Positions 53,960 through 62,308 of a DNA stretch of 64,000 bases are shown piece by piece (position 1 is the first letter of the stretch; each line of letters starts with the position of its first letter). Location of the stretch: the NCBI GenBank assembly GCA_038748775.1, contig JBCDIT010000001.1:124001-188000 (forward strand), read 5' to 3'. Source of the stretch: DAIQNV01 sp038748775. GTDB lineage: Bacteria > Planctomycetota > Phycisphaerae > Phycisphaerales > UBA1924. Under the pieces are notes generated by a model. The model was not told the origin of the DNA. It searched no databases and saw only the letters and a list, made by a program, of their open reading frames with translations. The position numbers and the translations under genes were made by a program.

Positions 53960-54240
53960 CACGAGTTTTCGGGTGATTTCGAAGGCCCGGGCGACCTGCG
54001 TCGCGTTGCCAAACTCCCGAGCGGCTTCAAAGTCCCCGCGCCTGTCGACGACTACAACCCGACTGGGTCATTATCAAGAAGAAATCACAGGACGATCCAA
54101 CGCTTTGCTTCGTTCGTGAACCCAGAGAAACTCTGACGGCCGAAGAGCGACAGGCGCGCCAGTGTGTACAGAAGTCCATCGGGGCGTTGGACATCGAGTA
54201 CGCCGTGCGCGTGACGTCCGGAGAAACATCGGAAACCCGA
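53960..54240 (+). pseudogene. C-terminal remnant of a Type III restriction (Res) subunit
   Basis: One frame reads FEGPGDLRRVAKLPSGFKVP and APVDDYNP; after a one-base loss at about 54060 the next frame gives DWVIIKKKSQDDPTLCFVRE, then AEERQARQCVQKSIGALDIE and YAVRVTSGE. Type III Res proteins end with the nuclease segment LPxxFKIxTPxGxYNPDW, VRETK, and CGKxHFxALGVDYxV, so the match covers most of that domain. The Glu of VRE is kept, but the expected Lys is Arg (PRETL). The helicase part of Res is absent. It is on the opposite strand to mod and overlaps nothing functional. Confidence 0.7.
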
Positions 54241-54283
54241 CAGCGGCGGAACGTCGTCAGACGCCGCACAGCCCGAAACGTTA

Positions 54284-55516
54284 TTACTCAACGTCGGCGT
54301 CGCTCGTGAACACCCACTCGGGGAAAGGATCCGCCCAAGAATTCCAGACCGCCGGCCCAGCCTCGTATTCCTTGTCCGTGAGCAAACAGCCTTCGAGCAA
54401 GGTTCGTGTGTACGCCTCGTCCATATCGACGCCGATCATCACGACCTCCTGGCGGCGATCGCCGTGGGGCTCGTCCCACTTGGACTCGATCCAGGCAATG
54501 GAGTCAGCGTCTGGCGGCCAAGCCTCGCGCGGAGCCGCGGCCCACCAGCGACCGGCCGGCGCCATGCGGAACGAACCGCCGGCTTGCGACCACATCGCCG
54601 CGAAGTCGTGCTTGGTGGCCAGCCAGCAGAACCCCTTCGATCGTGTGGTCTTCAGGAAGCCGCCGGTCACCAGGTCGTACAGCCGTTGCGGGTGGAACGG
54701 GCGGCGGGCGCGGTAGACGAAGCTGGAGATGCCGTACTCCTCGGTCTCCGGCGTGTGCTCGCTGTTGAGTTCCTTGATCCACTGGGGCGAGGTCATCGCC
54801 TGTTCCATGTTGAACTTCTCGGTCCCGATGATCTCGCGGAGATCGATCTCCGAGTTGGTCGTCCTCACGATTTTCGCGTCGGCGTTAAGCGAGCGGATCA
54901 TCGCTTCCACGCGGCCGAGTTCTTCGTCATCCACGAGATCACACTTGTTGACGAGGATCACGTCTGCAAACTCGACCTGGTCGGTGAGCAGATCAGCGAT
55001 CGAGCGGTCGTCTTCGTTGGACAGACCCATCTCACGATCGACAAGGTCGTCGTAGCTCTGAAACTCGGAGCGGAAGCTCGACGCATCGACGACAGTGACC
55101 ATCGTGTCGAGTCGCGACAGGTTCGCGAGCGAGTATCCCTCCTCGTCTTCAAATGTAAACGTCTGGGCGACTGGGAGAGGCTCCGAGATGCCGGTCGATT
55201 CGATAATCAGATAATCGAACCGGTCCTCACGTGCCAGACGTGACACCGCCTTGAGCAGGTCGTCTCGCAGCGTGCAACAAATGCACCCGTTGGACATCTC
55301 GACGAGTTCTTCTTCGACGCGATCAAGGCTCGCGTCACCCTGCCGGACGAGATCGGCGTCGATGTTGATCTCGCTCATGTCGTTCACGATGACCGCCACG
55401 CGGAGCCCTTCGCGGTTCCGCAACACGTGGTTGAGCAAGGTCGTCTTGCCCGACCCGAGGAACCCGGAAAGGACCGTGACCGGGAGTCGCTTCGGCATGG
55501 TCTGCGAATCGATCAT
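54284..55516 (-). CDS. COG0523 / CobW-like G3E GTPase, putative zinc metallochaperone
   Basis: 410 residues. P-loop LSGFLGSGKTTLLNHVL, VNDMSEINIDADL, the metal site NGCICCTLRDDLL (CxCC), IIESTGISEPLPVAQTF, and the NKCDL guanine specificity motif. The C-terminal CobW domain includes FVYRARRPFHPQRLYDL with acidic and Trp-rich segments. COG0523 proteins use GTP to deliver Zn or Co to client enzymes. AAGGAAG lies upstream of the ATG. A Fur/Zur-like site between this gene and the divergent lipoprotein supports zinc-responsive control. The metal is inferred. Confidence 0.92.
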   Translation of the reverse strand: MIDSQTMPKRLPVTVLSGFLGSGKTTLLNHVLRNREGLRVAVIVNDMSEINIDADLVRQGDASLDRVEEELVEMSNGCICCTLRDDLLKAVSRLAREDRFDYLIIESTGISEPLPVAQTFTFEDEEGYSLANLSRLDTMVTVVDASSFRSEFQSYDDLVDREMGLSNEDDRSIADLLTDQVEFADVILVNKCDLVDDEELGRVEAMIRSLNADAKIVRTTNSEIDLREIIGTEKFNMEQAMTSPQWIKELNSEHTPETEEYGISSFVYRARRPFHPQRLYDLVTGGFLKTTRSKGFCWLATKHDFAAMWSQAGGSFRMAPAGRWWAAAPREAWPPDADSIAWIESKWDEPHGDRRQEVVMIGVDMDEAYTRTLLEGCLLTDKEYEAGPAVWNSWADPFPEWVFTSDADVE

Positions 55517-55630
55517 GATGCGACTACTTCCTTCGGAATGCCGGTCATACGTGTTGGAGATCGACCTCTGCCGATCCGAAGTCCACGCCCCGTCCCGTGA
55601 CCCATCGGCCAGACGACACTCGATCTTATT

Positions 55631-55654
55631 GAGAACTCGTTATCATTGTCAATG
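55631..55654 (-). promoter_or_regulatory. Candidate Fur/Zur-family operator
   Basis: On the - strand this reads TGACAATGATAACGAGTTC at its core, close to the AATGATAA repeats of Fur-family boxes. It lies between the divergent G3E GTPase and lipoprotein genes and touches the lipoprotein start. Confidence 0.45.
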
Positions 55655-56611
55655 CCAAAAAGATCCGCCCTGCCGACCCGCCCATTGACCTTCTCCAACT
55701 CGGAGTTCGGTACAACCGGCCGGAACATCCCCCGAGGGGAACGCCGAGAGCCCAAGTCTCCCCTCAGAACCCTTGCGCTGGGCGTCTTAGCGTGGCTCGC
55801 GGTCGCGTTGGCAATGAGCGGATGCTCCGCGGGCCCTGCTCCGACGGTCGTAAACCTCGGGTGCGAAACCACGTCGGAAGCCGACTCGTACCGGCTGCTC
55901 CGCAAGGCCGCGGATCACGAGGCCCTCTACACCCTGGCGGGCGGTCTCAAGCCGATGAGCACCGGAATATGGCGCGGGTCCTTCTCGGTCGAGGACCCTG
56001 ACCTCACCGACGTCCTTCGCGTTCGAGCTGCGTTGTCTCCGTTTCGAAATGACGTGTGGTACGCCGATGTCCAAGTGTTCGACGCCGTCCACAACGACGA
56101 GCGATCCGCGGACGCCTACGTCGTCCATCGAGCGGCGATGGCCGCGATGATCAACACCTACGCAGGCTTCTGGGCGCGATGGGGAATCACGTCGTGCACC
56201 CATCCGTCGAAAGTTATCGCGATCGTCGACAGGATGCCCCGGGCGAACCGCTGGCGGGGATACGGGTATCTCTTCGGGTACCCGCCCGGGGCCATCGATT
56301 TCTTTATCGAAGTCGGCCTCGCGTCAGACGACGGCCGTGAGGTAGGACCGGGAAAGGACCGGCGCTTTATTCAGATCCCCACCTTTGCCGCCGAAACGGG
56401 CCGCTTTACGTACGCCGTGCCGCTTGATCATGCTGAGACCCCCGACGACGGACATCTTCGACGCCGATCAACAGACATCCTCTCCGCTTACTCGGAACGA
56501 GTTGATCGGGCCCTAAACACACGCTCTCTCATCGCCGAACTCCGCAGGCTCGATCGGGAGTTCTCCTCGACCACAACGACCGGCGTGCGCCCCGTCGCTG
56601 ATCGACAGTAA
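55652..56611 (+). CDS. Lipoprotein of unknown function, divergent from the metallochaperone
   Basis: 319 residues from the ATG at 55652 (TTG at 55646 also possible). A long basic N-region precedes VLAWLAVALAMSGC, a lipobox with Cys58, so the real start may be later. The mature part begins with GPAPTVVNLGCETTSEADSYRL and includes YAGFWARWGITSCTHPS and YGYLFGYPPGAIDFFIEVGL. I do not recognise the family. Sharing a control region with a putative zinc GTPase suggests a metal-responsive role, which is inference. Confidence 0.75.
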   Translation: MPKRSALPTRPLTFSNSEFGTTGRNIPRGERREPKSPLRTLALGVLAWLAVALAMSGCSAGPAPTVVNLGCETTSEADSYRLLRKAADHEALYTLAGGLKPMSTGIWRGSFSVEDPDLTDVLRVRAALSPFRNDVWYADVQVFDAVHNDERSADAYVVHRAAMAAMINTYAGFWARWGITSCTHPSKVIAIVDRMPRANRWRGYGYLFGYPPGAIDFFIEVGLASDDGREVGPGKDRRFIQIPTFAAETGRFTYAVPLDHAETPDDGHLRRRSTDILSAYSERVDRALNTRSLIAELRRLDREFSSTTTTGVRPVADRQ

Positions 56612-57016
56612 AGCCGATTCCGCCGCCGAGCGGTCCGCAATGCGCGGTGCTTCGCTCCCGGGTGCCTCCGAACATCGACTACGGCCGATGCCACACGGAA
56701 CGTCTCTCGATCGCGATTTGAAACGGAGCCGGGTTCGGCTGCGCATTCACTCCAAAGTTAGAGCGTCTTCACCGAACGTATAGCGCCACGAGTTCGGTTT
56801 TCGCGCCCGGAAGCCCGCCGGATTGACTCCGGCGCGGTTTCCGCAAGCGAGTGTGCGGCAGGAGGCCGCTACGGAGCGATCAAACCGGCTCTCGCCGCCT
56901 CGGAGCCTCCTCGATCGCGCGAACACCACTACCCGTCGCACGGACAACTTGATCGGCTTCCATCGTCACCAAGAGAGTCTATCTGCGACCGCAAGACTCT
57001 CACCGTCCGTCGCTTC
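56612..57016. other. Convergent intergenic region carrying the second repeat copy
   Basis: 405 bases between two gene ends. Apart from the repeat at 56759-56883 I see no gene; the - strand frame at 56747-56947 crosses the repeat and looks accidental. Confidence 0.6.
56759..56883 (+). repeat. Interspersed repeat, copy 2
   Basis: 125 bases matching 10799-10918 in the same orientation. It contains a perfect 7-bp hairpin CGCCGGA-TTGAC-TCCGGCG (56816-56834) and ends with CCGCTACGGAGCGATCAA, itself able to form CGCT-ACGG-AGCG. Like copy 1 it lies between convergent genes. Confidence 0.85.
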
Positions 57017-57586
57017 TTACCGGCGGACATCTGCCCGAGGTCGCTCGAGCAAACGCGATGCGAGGAACGAAGCGGTGAATGCGATGCCCACGAGGAAGAC
57101 CGCTGGGATCCATCCGACGAGTACCGCACCGAGCGCCCCGGTGTCGTTGAACGCCTCATCAGGAGCGTTTGGCATCCTCTGCCACGCGAGGAACCAGGCA
57201 CCGATGCCAGCGACGAACGCGCCCCAGACGAACACGATGCACTCTGGAAGAAGGAGCACCCAGGAGACGATCGACCGACTCCACCCGGCGAACAACCCAC
57301 CCCCACCACCCACGACGACCGCGACCACGACGTGTGCGAGCAACGCCGTTTCCCTCGATGTAAAGGAGATGCGGGTGAGCAAGAGCAATGCAGCGGACCC
57401 GATCACCGCAATCAGGAACGCCGCGACCAGACCGCCGGCCCAACTCCGAAGTCGATCGACAGGCGAGAGAGACACGCGGTACGTCGAGGGATCCAAAGGA
57501 TCGAACAACGCCGAGCACCTCGGACAACGTCCGACCGGAAGCCCCTTCAGGTTTCGCGTGCAACTGAGGCAGTACAAAGGCACCAC
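57017..57586 (-). CDS. Zinc-ribbon membrane protein
   Basis: 190 residues from the GTG at 57586 (a second GTG follows at once). The N-terminus is a rubredoxin-like zinc ribbon, YCLSCTRNLKGLPVGRCPRC, and then three or four membrane helices (LVAAFLIAVIGSAALLLL, HVVVAVVVGGGGGLFAG, SWVLLLPECIVFVWGAFVAG, VLVGWIPAVFLVGIAFTASF). Ribbon-plus-helices proteins are frequent in planctomycetes; function unknown. The frame to 57703 overlaps the previous gene and is an unlikely start. It is last in the - strand run. Confidence 0.7.
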   Translation of the reverse strand: MVPLYCLSCTRNLKGLPVGRCPRCSALFDPLDPSTYRVSLSPVDRLRSWAGGLVAAFLIAVIGSAALLLLTRISFTSRETALLAHVVVAVVVGGGGGLFAGWSRSIVSWVLLLPECIVFVWGAFVAGIGAWFLAWQRMPNAPDEAFNDTGALGAVLVGWIPAVFLVGIAFTASFLASRLLERPRADVRR

Positions 57587-57623
57587 TCCGGTACCAGTAT
57601 GGCGTGTGTCCAGGACGTCCCCC

Positions 57624-58265
57624 TCAGCGTCGGCGTCGTGAACTTCGCGATATCCAGCACAGTCCGATGGCAATCGCCGCACCCCCGCCCGGACTCGGCA
57701 CAAGAGTGACCCTGGCCGCGTTTCTCGCTCGGTTCATAACTCCGAACGGTCCGTTGTTCGTCCGTCCGACCACCCGACCGAAGTCCCCAACGCTGTTGCG
57801 GTGCCACACCGCTTCGGTGTCGCCGCTGGTCGAGAGGACCAGGAAATAGAGATCGCCTTCCGACAGGTGAACCGCGCTGTCGATCTCAAGGGACACCGGC
57901 GTGAGATTCAACCCGACCGGGCGCATCGCACCGTCGATCTGACCGGAGTCATAGATCATGTTTCCCGGGAGAATGCCGTTTGCGTCATAGACCTGAAAGC
58001 TCAACGAGTTCGTCCCAGCGAACAAACCCAGCGCCACCTCGACCTCGTGTAGTCGCCCGCTCGCCTCGGAGACGAAGCTGATGCCCACGTCGATGTCGAC
58101 CCCTAGCGCGTCAACCCCACTAAAGATGTCGGCTTGTCCGAAGTTGAATCCGTTCCCCGGGGCAAAGTTGTCGAACGCGATCTGAGCCGAAGCCCCTGAG
58201 GCGAAGTACACCGCGAACACCGATGCGACACTCACGCGCATTCTCATTTGTCTTTCCTGATCCAT
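57624..58265 (-). CDS. Secreted protein with PEP-CTERM-like sorting signal
   Basis: 213 residues from the ATG at 58265; an ATG at 58247 preceded by AGGAAAG is also likely. Signal peptide ASVFAVYFASGASA, then a beta-rich domain (FDNFAPGNGFNFGQADIF, LHEVEVALGLFAGTNSLSF, FLVLSTSGDTEAVWHR) of the kind in choice-of-anchor proteins. The C-terminus is VPSPGGG, a short hydrophobic stretch (AAIAIGLCWI), and RSSRRRR: an exosortase substrate tail with SP in place of EP. The exosortase at 20356 is the plausible processing enzyme. Confidence 0.8.
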   Translation of the reverse strand: MDQERQMRMRVSVASVFAVYFASGASAQIAFDNFAPGNGFNFGQADIFSGVDALGVDIDVGISFVSEASGRLHEVEVALGLFAGTNSLSFQVYDANGILPGNMIYDSGQIDGAMRPVGLNLTPVSLEIDSAVHLSEGDLYFLVLSTSGDTEAVWHRNSVGDFGRVVGRTNNGPFGVMNRARNAARVTLVPSPGGGAAIAIGLCWISRSSRRRR

Positions 58266-58368
58266 GAGAGACCACCCTTCCGTTGTGTGCGTCCGAACCG
58301 ATCGCCTTCCCGACATACCGGTCGTCGCCTGACAAATTGCTTCAAATCCTGTCGCTCGCCCGCAAGAC

Positions 58369-59571
58369 CTACGGGCGTTGGAGCCGCTCAAGAGGCGGCG
58401 GATCTATGACAGCGCCTTCGTCAACAGCCCGCCTGATGACACCTCGAAGCCGCCGTGTACCCATCGAGGAATCCCTCGGCCGCCCTTGTCTATCGAGCAC
58501 GACGACAAGAGGGATACCCACGACCTCGTTCTCGACGACAGCCGGCGTCCGCCAACCTTCACCGGTATAGACGTGATCCCAATCGAGGCCCAGTCGTGCC
58601 GCCGCCTCGCTGATATCGTTGCGACCGGCATTCCGGTTGATGTTTACCCCAATAATCTCCACGTCCTGCTCTGAAAACTCCTCGCGAAGAGCAACCAACT
58701 CAGACGACTGCTTGACGCACCCGCTGCACGTTGAATCCCAGTAGTGCACCACAACAACCTTTCCCAGATGGGAGTCGCTGCTCACCGGCTCACCATCCAG
58801 CCCAGGGCCCGAGACGGCCCGGAACCCCATCTCGTTGACGCCAGAACTCGCCGGTGCCCACCGGCTCCGCCCCGTCATCTGCAGCCCACGGGTGGCGGCC
58901 ATTGATCTCTGTCCGGGGGTCACGCGTTCGAGACGGGATTCGACCGCGAGAACCTCCGCCTGGTTTATCCGCTCGTCCTCGCGAACCACGCGGGACAGAA
59001 CGTCAAGCTCGGCCCGAGCGGCAGCGATATCGAGACGGCGGAGTTCTGAACCGACAAAGAGGTACGCATCGGCCGGGGACCACACGGACGCGAGCAACCT
59101 GAAGCCCTCAACGGACTTCGACACGTTGCCCAGGCTCAACTCGCCGGCGAAAGGCATCGCGACGAACTTGTCGATGATCGTCCGGGTCATACCCGCCCCG
59201 CCGAGCCGTTCGATCTCTTCGAGGGATAGTGCGCCGGCGTTGACCATATCGTTTGACAAGTCTTTTAGAATCTGAGGCTTCGCCTCATCCGATGCTGTCA
59301 TGAGCGCTGCCAACGGCAAGAGATAGTCATTCTCACCGAGCGATTCGCCTCTCCAGCGTGCGCGAAAGGCGTTGAGCGCCACGTCGCGTTCGTCTCCGTT
59401 GGGGAGGGACCACGCCGCGTCGAACTGAACCTCCGCGCGAGACGCAGCCTCGTTTTTCGGAGTCAGCGCGGCGCCTTGACCAAGCACCGCTGAAACAGAA
59501 AGTCCGAGAACCGCCGCGGCCATGAGACGGGACGTGAGTTTGAATCGCATGTTCATCGTGTTCTCCGTCAT
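58369..59571 (-). CDS. Exported TlpA/AhpC-like thioredoxin-fold protein
   Basis: 400 residues. Signal peptide LMAAAVLGLSVSAVLGQ. Residues ~40-250 are a helical domain of unknown family; residues ~255-385 are a thioredoxin fold with VVVHYWDSTCSGCVKQSSEL (CxxC at about residue 285), EIIGVNINRN and GIPLVVVLDRQG with the cis-Pro (IP). It should act as a periplasmic disulfide reductase or resemble resA/TlpA. The ATG at 59571 overlaps the kinase stop; an internal ATG at 59556 with GGAG 6 bases upstream is an alternative start. Confidence 0.88.
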   Translation of the reverse strand: MTENTMNMRFKLTSRLMAAAVLGLSVSAVLGQGAALTPKNEAASRAEVQFDAAWSLPNGDERDVALNAFRARWRGESLGENDYLLPLAALMTASDEAKPQILKDLSNDMVNAGALSLEEIERLGGAGMTRTIIDKFVAMPFAGELSLGNVSKSVEGFRLLASVWSPADAYLFVGSELRRLDIAAARAELDVLSRVVREDERINQAEVLAVESRLERVTPGQRSMAATRGLQMTGRSRWAPASSGVNEMGFRAVSGPGLDGEPVSSDSHLGKVVVVHYWDSTCSGCVKQSSELVALREEFSEQDVEIIGVNINRNAGRNDISEAAARLGLDWDHVYTGEGWRTPAVVENEVVGIPLVVVLDRQGRPRDSSMGTRRLRGVIRRAVDEGAVIDPPPLERLQRP

Positions 59572-61409
59572 GGTTGGTTGTTCGACCGTCTCTCGTACGT
59601 CTCAAGGCGCAGATTCACGCCAGGATCCGATCCGTCGGGCATACGACGAACGGCTTCGCGTTGTGTCTCGACCGCGTTGACTACGTCGTCGTTGCGAAAC
59701 TGCGCCAGCGCGAGTGTGTCGAGGTAGAGCCAGAGTTGCTCGTCGTTCGTGGTTCGTGCGAGCGACGCCGCTCGCTCAGCAAGAATCAACGCCTGCGGGT
59801 AGGCCGAGGGCGCAGCCGGGTCCTGGTTCAGCATGACCCAGGCGGTAGACCTCATCTGGGCAGCATCGGCGCCGACATCGCCGGTGTTTCCGACACCGGC
59901 AACGATACTGATGGGCTGGGCCGAAACGCCACCCCGATTCACCGTCATGGCGGGCGCTACCGAAACAAGCATCCCGGTGAGCTGTTGACCGGAGCCATCG
60001 ATCTCCACGTCGCCGAGACCCTCGGTCAGAGCCTGTGCAACACGCTGGTTCCGATCGAGTTCCGCCTCCGCCGCGGCACGCGCGATGTTGGCGTCTCTCG
60101 CCTCCTGACGGGCCGTCAGCATGCCCCAAGTCGCGAGCGCCGTGCCTGCAAAGAGCGAGCACGCCGCGACCACGCCGGCCATAACGGGTAGGCGATGGCG
60201 AAGAATGAACTTCCCGGCGCGGTACCGCACCGTTGGCGGCCCTGCAAGAACCGGTTCGCCACGAAGGTGCCGTTCTATGTCTAACGCGAGATCTCTCGCC
60301 GAGTCGTAGCGACGGTCCCTTTCCTTCTCCAAACACTTCATGACGATCCAATCGAGATCGCCTCGGACAAGAGACCCGGTCTTTGTCGCATCAACGAGGT
60401 GGTCCGGAGCTGTCCCGCGCACGACCGACGACCCGTCGAACTGGGTCGAAGGAATCGGCGGTGTCTCCTCACGAACCACGCGGAGCGCCTCATCCAACGG
60501 GCGTGAACCGAGGCCCAGCGCGCCGAAGGGCGTCTTGCCGGTCAATACTTCATACAAAACGACACCGAGCGAATAGACATCACTCCTGGTATCGATGTCC
60601 GCCGCCCCGAGTCGGGACTGCTCGGGGCTCATGTACGAGGGCGTCCCCAGCAGTTGGCTCTGATGCGTCTCGTGTCCCCGTTCACCGCTCGTCGCCTTCG
60701 CGATCCCGAAGTCGATCACCCGAGGGGTGCCCGCACCGTCGCCAGGCGACACGAGGATATTCGAGGGCTTAATGTCACGGTGAATAACACCCTTCTGATG
60801 AGCGTGATGGATCGCGAGACAAACGAGCCGAAAGAGCTCTAACCGATCCCGAAGCCCCAGCCCGCTCGAGTCACAGTGCTCGACGACGGAAACGCCCTCA
60901 ACGAACTCCATGACAAAGTACGGCCGTCCCCGCTCGGTCATCCCCGCATCGAAAACTTTCGCGATGTGCGGGTGATCCATTATCGCGAGCACCTGACGCT
61001 CCGCCTCGAAGCGAGCGATGACCTGCTCCGTGTCCATGCCCAGCTTGATGATCTTGATCGCAACGTTCCGCGACACCGGCTCGCGCTGCTCGGCCAACCA
61101 CACCGCCCCGCACCCGCCCTCGCCGATCTTCTCGCAGAGCGTGTACCGGTCGATCACCATGCCGGCCTCTTCGCCGGCCGCCCTCAGCCCTTCGGTCACG
61201 CCGTCGATCGCGCGGTCAACGTCCGAGGTCGTTGGCTCGCTCAAGAACGTCCGCGCCTCACCCAACGCCTCAAGGAGTTCCTCGACCTCAAGAGCAACGC
61301 GATCGTCCCCCCCGCTCGCACGCCGAATGAACTCGTCGCGAGCACCGGGCGGCTTTGTGAGTGCCTCGGTGAAGATCTGATGGACGCGGTCGATCGTTGG
61401 CTCGGTCAT
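59568..61409 (-). CDS. Membrane Ser/Thr protein kinase
   Basis: 613 residues. A short helical N-terminus (about 1-85) precedes the Hanks-type kinase domain: IGEGGCGAVWLAEQ, NVAIKIIKLGMDTEQVIARF (catalytic Lys), HRDIKPSNILV, VIDFGIAKA and GTPSYMSPEQ. This is the planctomycete-type kinase with the KLGMD insertion. One membrane helix follows near residue 410 (LPVMAGVVAACSLFAGTALATW), then a periplasmic region of ~180 residues ending in TPR-like helices. Its sigma factor partner lies 18 bases upstream. Signal unknown. Confidence 0.94.
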   Translation of the reverse strand: MTEPTIDRVHQIFTEALTKPPGARDEFIRRASGGDDRVALEVEELLEALGEARTFLSEPTTSDVDRAIDGVTEGLRAAGEEAGMVIDRYTLCEKIGEGGCGAVWLAEQREPVSRNVAIKIIKLGMDTEQVIARFEAERQVLAIMDHPHIAKVFDAGMTERGRPYFVMEFVEGVSVVEHCDSSGLGLRDRLELFRLVCLAIHHAHQKGVIHRDIKPSNILVSPGDGAGTPRVIDFGIAKATSGERGHETHQSQLLGTPSYMSPEQSRLGAADIDTRSDVYSLGVVLYEVLTGKTPFGALGLGSRPLDEALRVVREETPPIPSTQFDGSSVVRGTAPDHLVDATKTGSLVRGDLDWIVMKCLEKERDRRYDSARDLALDIERHLRGEPVLAGPPTVRYRAGKFILRHRLPVMAGVVAACSLFAGTALATWGMLTARQEARDANIARAAAEAELDRNQRVAQALTEGLGDVEIDGSGQQLTGMLVSVAPAMTVNRGGVSAQPISIVAGVGNTGDVGADAAQMRSTAWVMLNQDPAAPSAYPQALILAERAASLARTTNDEQLWLYLDTLALAQFRNDDVVNAVETQREAVRRMPDGSDPGVNLRLETYERRSNNQP

Positions 61410-61427
61410 ACCTTCGTCCTTTCCTCT

Positions 61428-62006
61428 TTAACCACGTGCGTCCGACAGCACTCGAAACAACCACGCCCTCGCGAAGGACCAGTCCAGGTCCACAGTGCGA
61501 GGTGACACACCCAGAGCTGCCGCGGTCGAATCAACACTCAGGCCGGCAAAGAACCGGAGCCGAACAACCTGGGCGAGCCTTGGCTTCTCGATCTCCAAGC
61601 GACAGATCGCGTCGTCGAGCGCAAGGATTTCTTCGGTTCTTCCATTATTCGCCAAGTCAGCGACCCCTCGGAAATCGAGCTCAAGCCGCTCCACGGCCCC
61701 GCCGCGCTTCTTGCGTCCCTTGGACCGAGCGTGATCAATGAGGATCTGCCGCATCGCCTCAGCCGCCGCCGCGTAGAAATGCCGCCGGTCCGCCCAAGGC
61801 ACCGTTCGCGGCCCCACAAGCTTCATAAAGGCCTCATGGACGATTTCTGTGGCCTGAAGGGTGTGATCCGAACGCTCGCGCGACAACTGGAATTGGGCGG
61901 CCGCACGGAGTTGGTCGTAAACAAGCGGGAGCAACCGCGATGCCGCGTCAGAATCGCCAGCGGAGGCGGCGGACATCAACAAGGTCGCATCTTCTATCGG
62001 CTTCAT
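61428..62006 (-). CDS. ECF sigma factor (planctomycete/acidobacterial type, kinase-linked)
   Basis: 192 residues. The ATG at 62006 overlaps the rhodanese stop as ATGA, which fixes the start. LLPLVYDQLRAAAQFQLSRE with HTLQATEIVHEAFMKLVG (region 2) and RRHFYAAAAEAMRQILIDHA (region 2/3) are typical of the TIGR02999 ECF subgroup; region 4 has VVRLRFFAGLSVDSTAAALG and VSPRTVDLDWSFARAWL. These sigma factors usually sit next to Ser/Thr kinases that control them, as here. No anti-sigma factor follows. Confidence 0.92.
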   Translation of the reverse strand: MKPIEDATLLMSAASAGDSDAASRLLPLVYDQLRAAAQFQLSRERSDHTLQATEIVHEAFMKLVGPRTVPWADRRHFYAAAAEAMRQILIDHARSKGRKKRGGAVERLELDFRGVADLANNGRTEEILALDDAICRLEIEKPRLAQVVRLRFFAGLSVDSTAAALGVSPRTVDLDWSFARAWLFRVLSDARG

Positions 62007-62284
62007 GTGATCAGCGGTTCGAGGCCCGACGCAGACGAGATTCGGACCGTCATCATCCCCACCCACGGAGCGACGCGGAAGACCACGCTCGCGTCGCCTT
62101 GGGCGACCCGCACTTCGTCGGGGTCGAACGCGGACAGCGGCGCGAGGACCGCCCCTTGGATCCGCTCTTCGGCGTACTCAAAGTCCTTGAGGACGTCGAC
62201 GACCGTCGTTCCGCCCCAGTCCACCCAGGTCGCGAGTAGCTCGGGACGGACGTCGGTCACGCTGACTCTTTCTGTGGTGGGCAT
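62003..62284 (-). CDS. Truncated rhodanese-like protein without active-site Cys
   Basis: 93 residues. The first ~70 match a rhodanese domain: WVDWGGTTVVDVLKDFEYAE, ERIQGAVLAPLSAFDPDEV and ASVVF. After VVF, where the catalytic loop CxxGxRS should come, the protein has RVAPWVGMMT and ends 25 residues later without any Cys. The N-terminal VSVTDVRPELLATWV fits the family. Either the gene was cut or the domain serves as a binding or sensing module for the sigma factor, with which it is translationally coupled. Confidence 0.65.
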   Translation of the reverse strand: MPTTERVSVTDVRPELLATWVDWGGTTVVDVLKDFEYAEERIQGAVLAPLSAFDPDEVRVAQGDASVVFRVAPWVGMMTVRISSASGLEPLIT

Positions 62285-62308
62285 CCCCAAAGATATCCGC
62301 CGAAAGCG

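Noticed and set aside
56747..56947. 66-codon frame over repeat copy 2
   Set aside because: The matching frame in copy 1 is interrupted by a stop and the indels are not multiples of three, so the repeat does not look coding.
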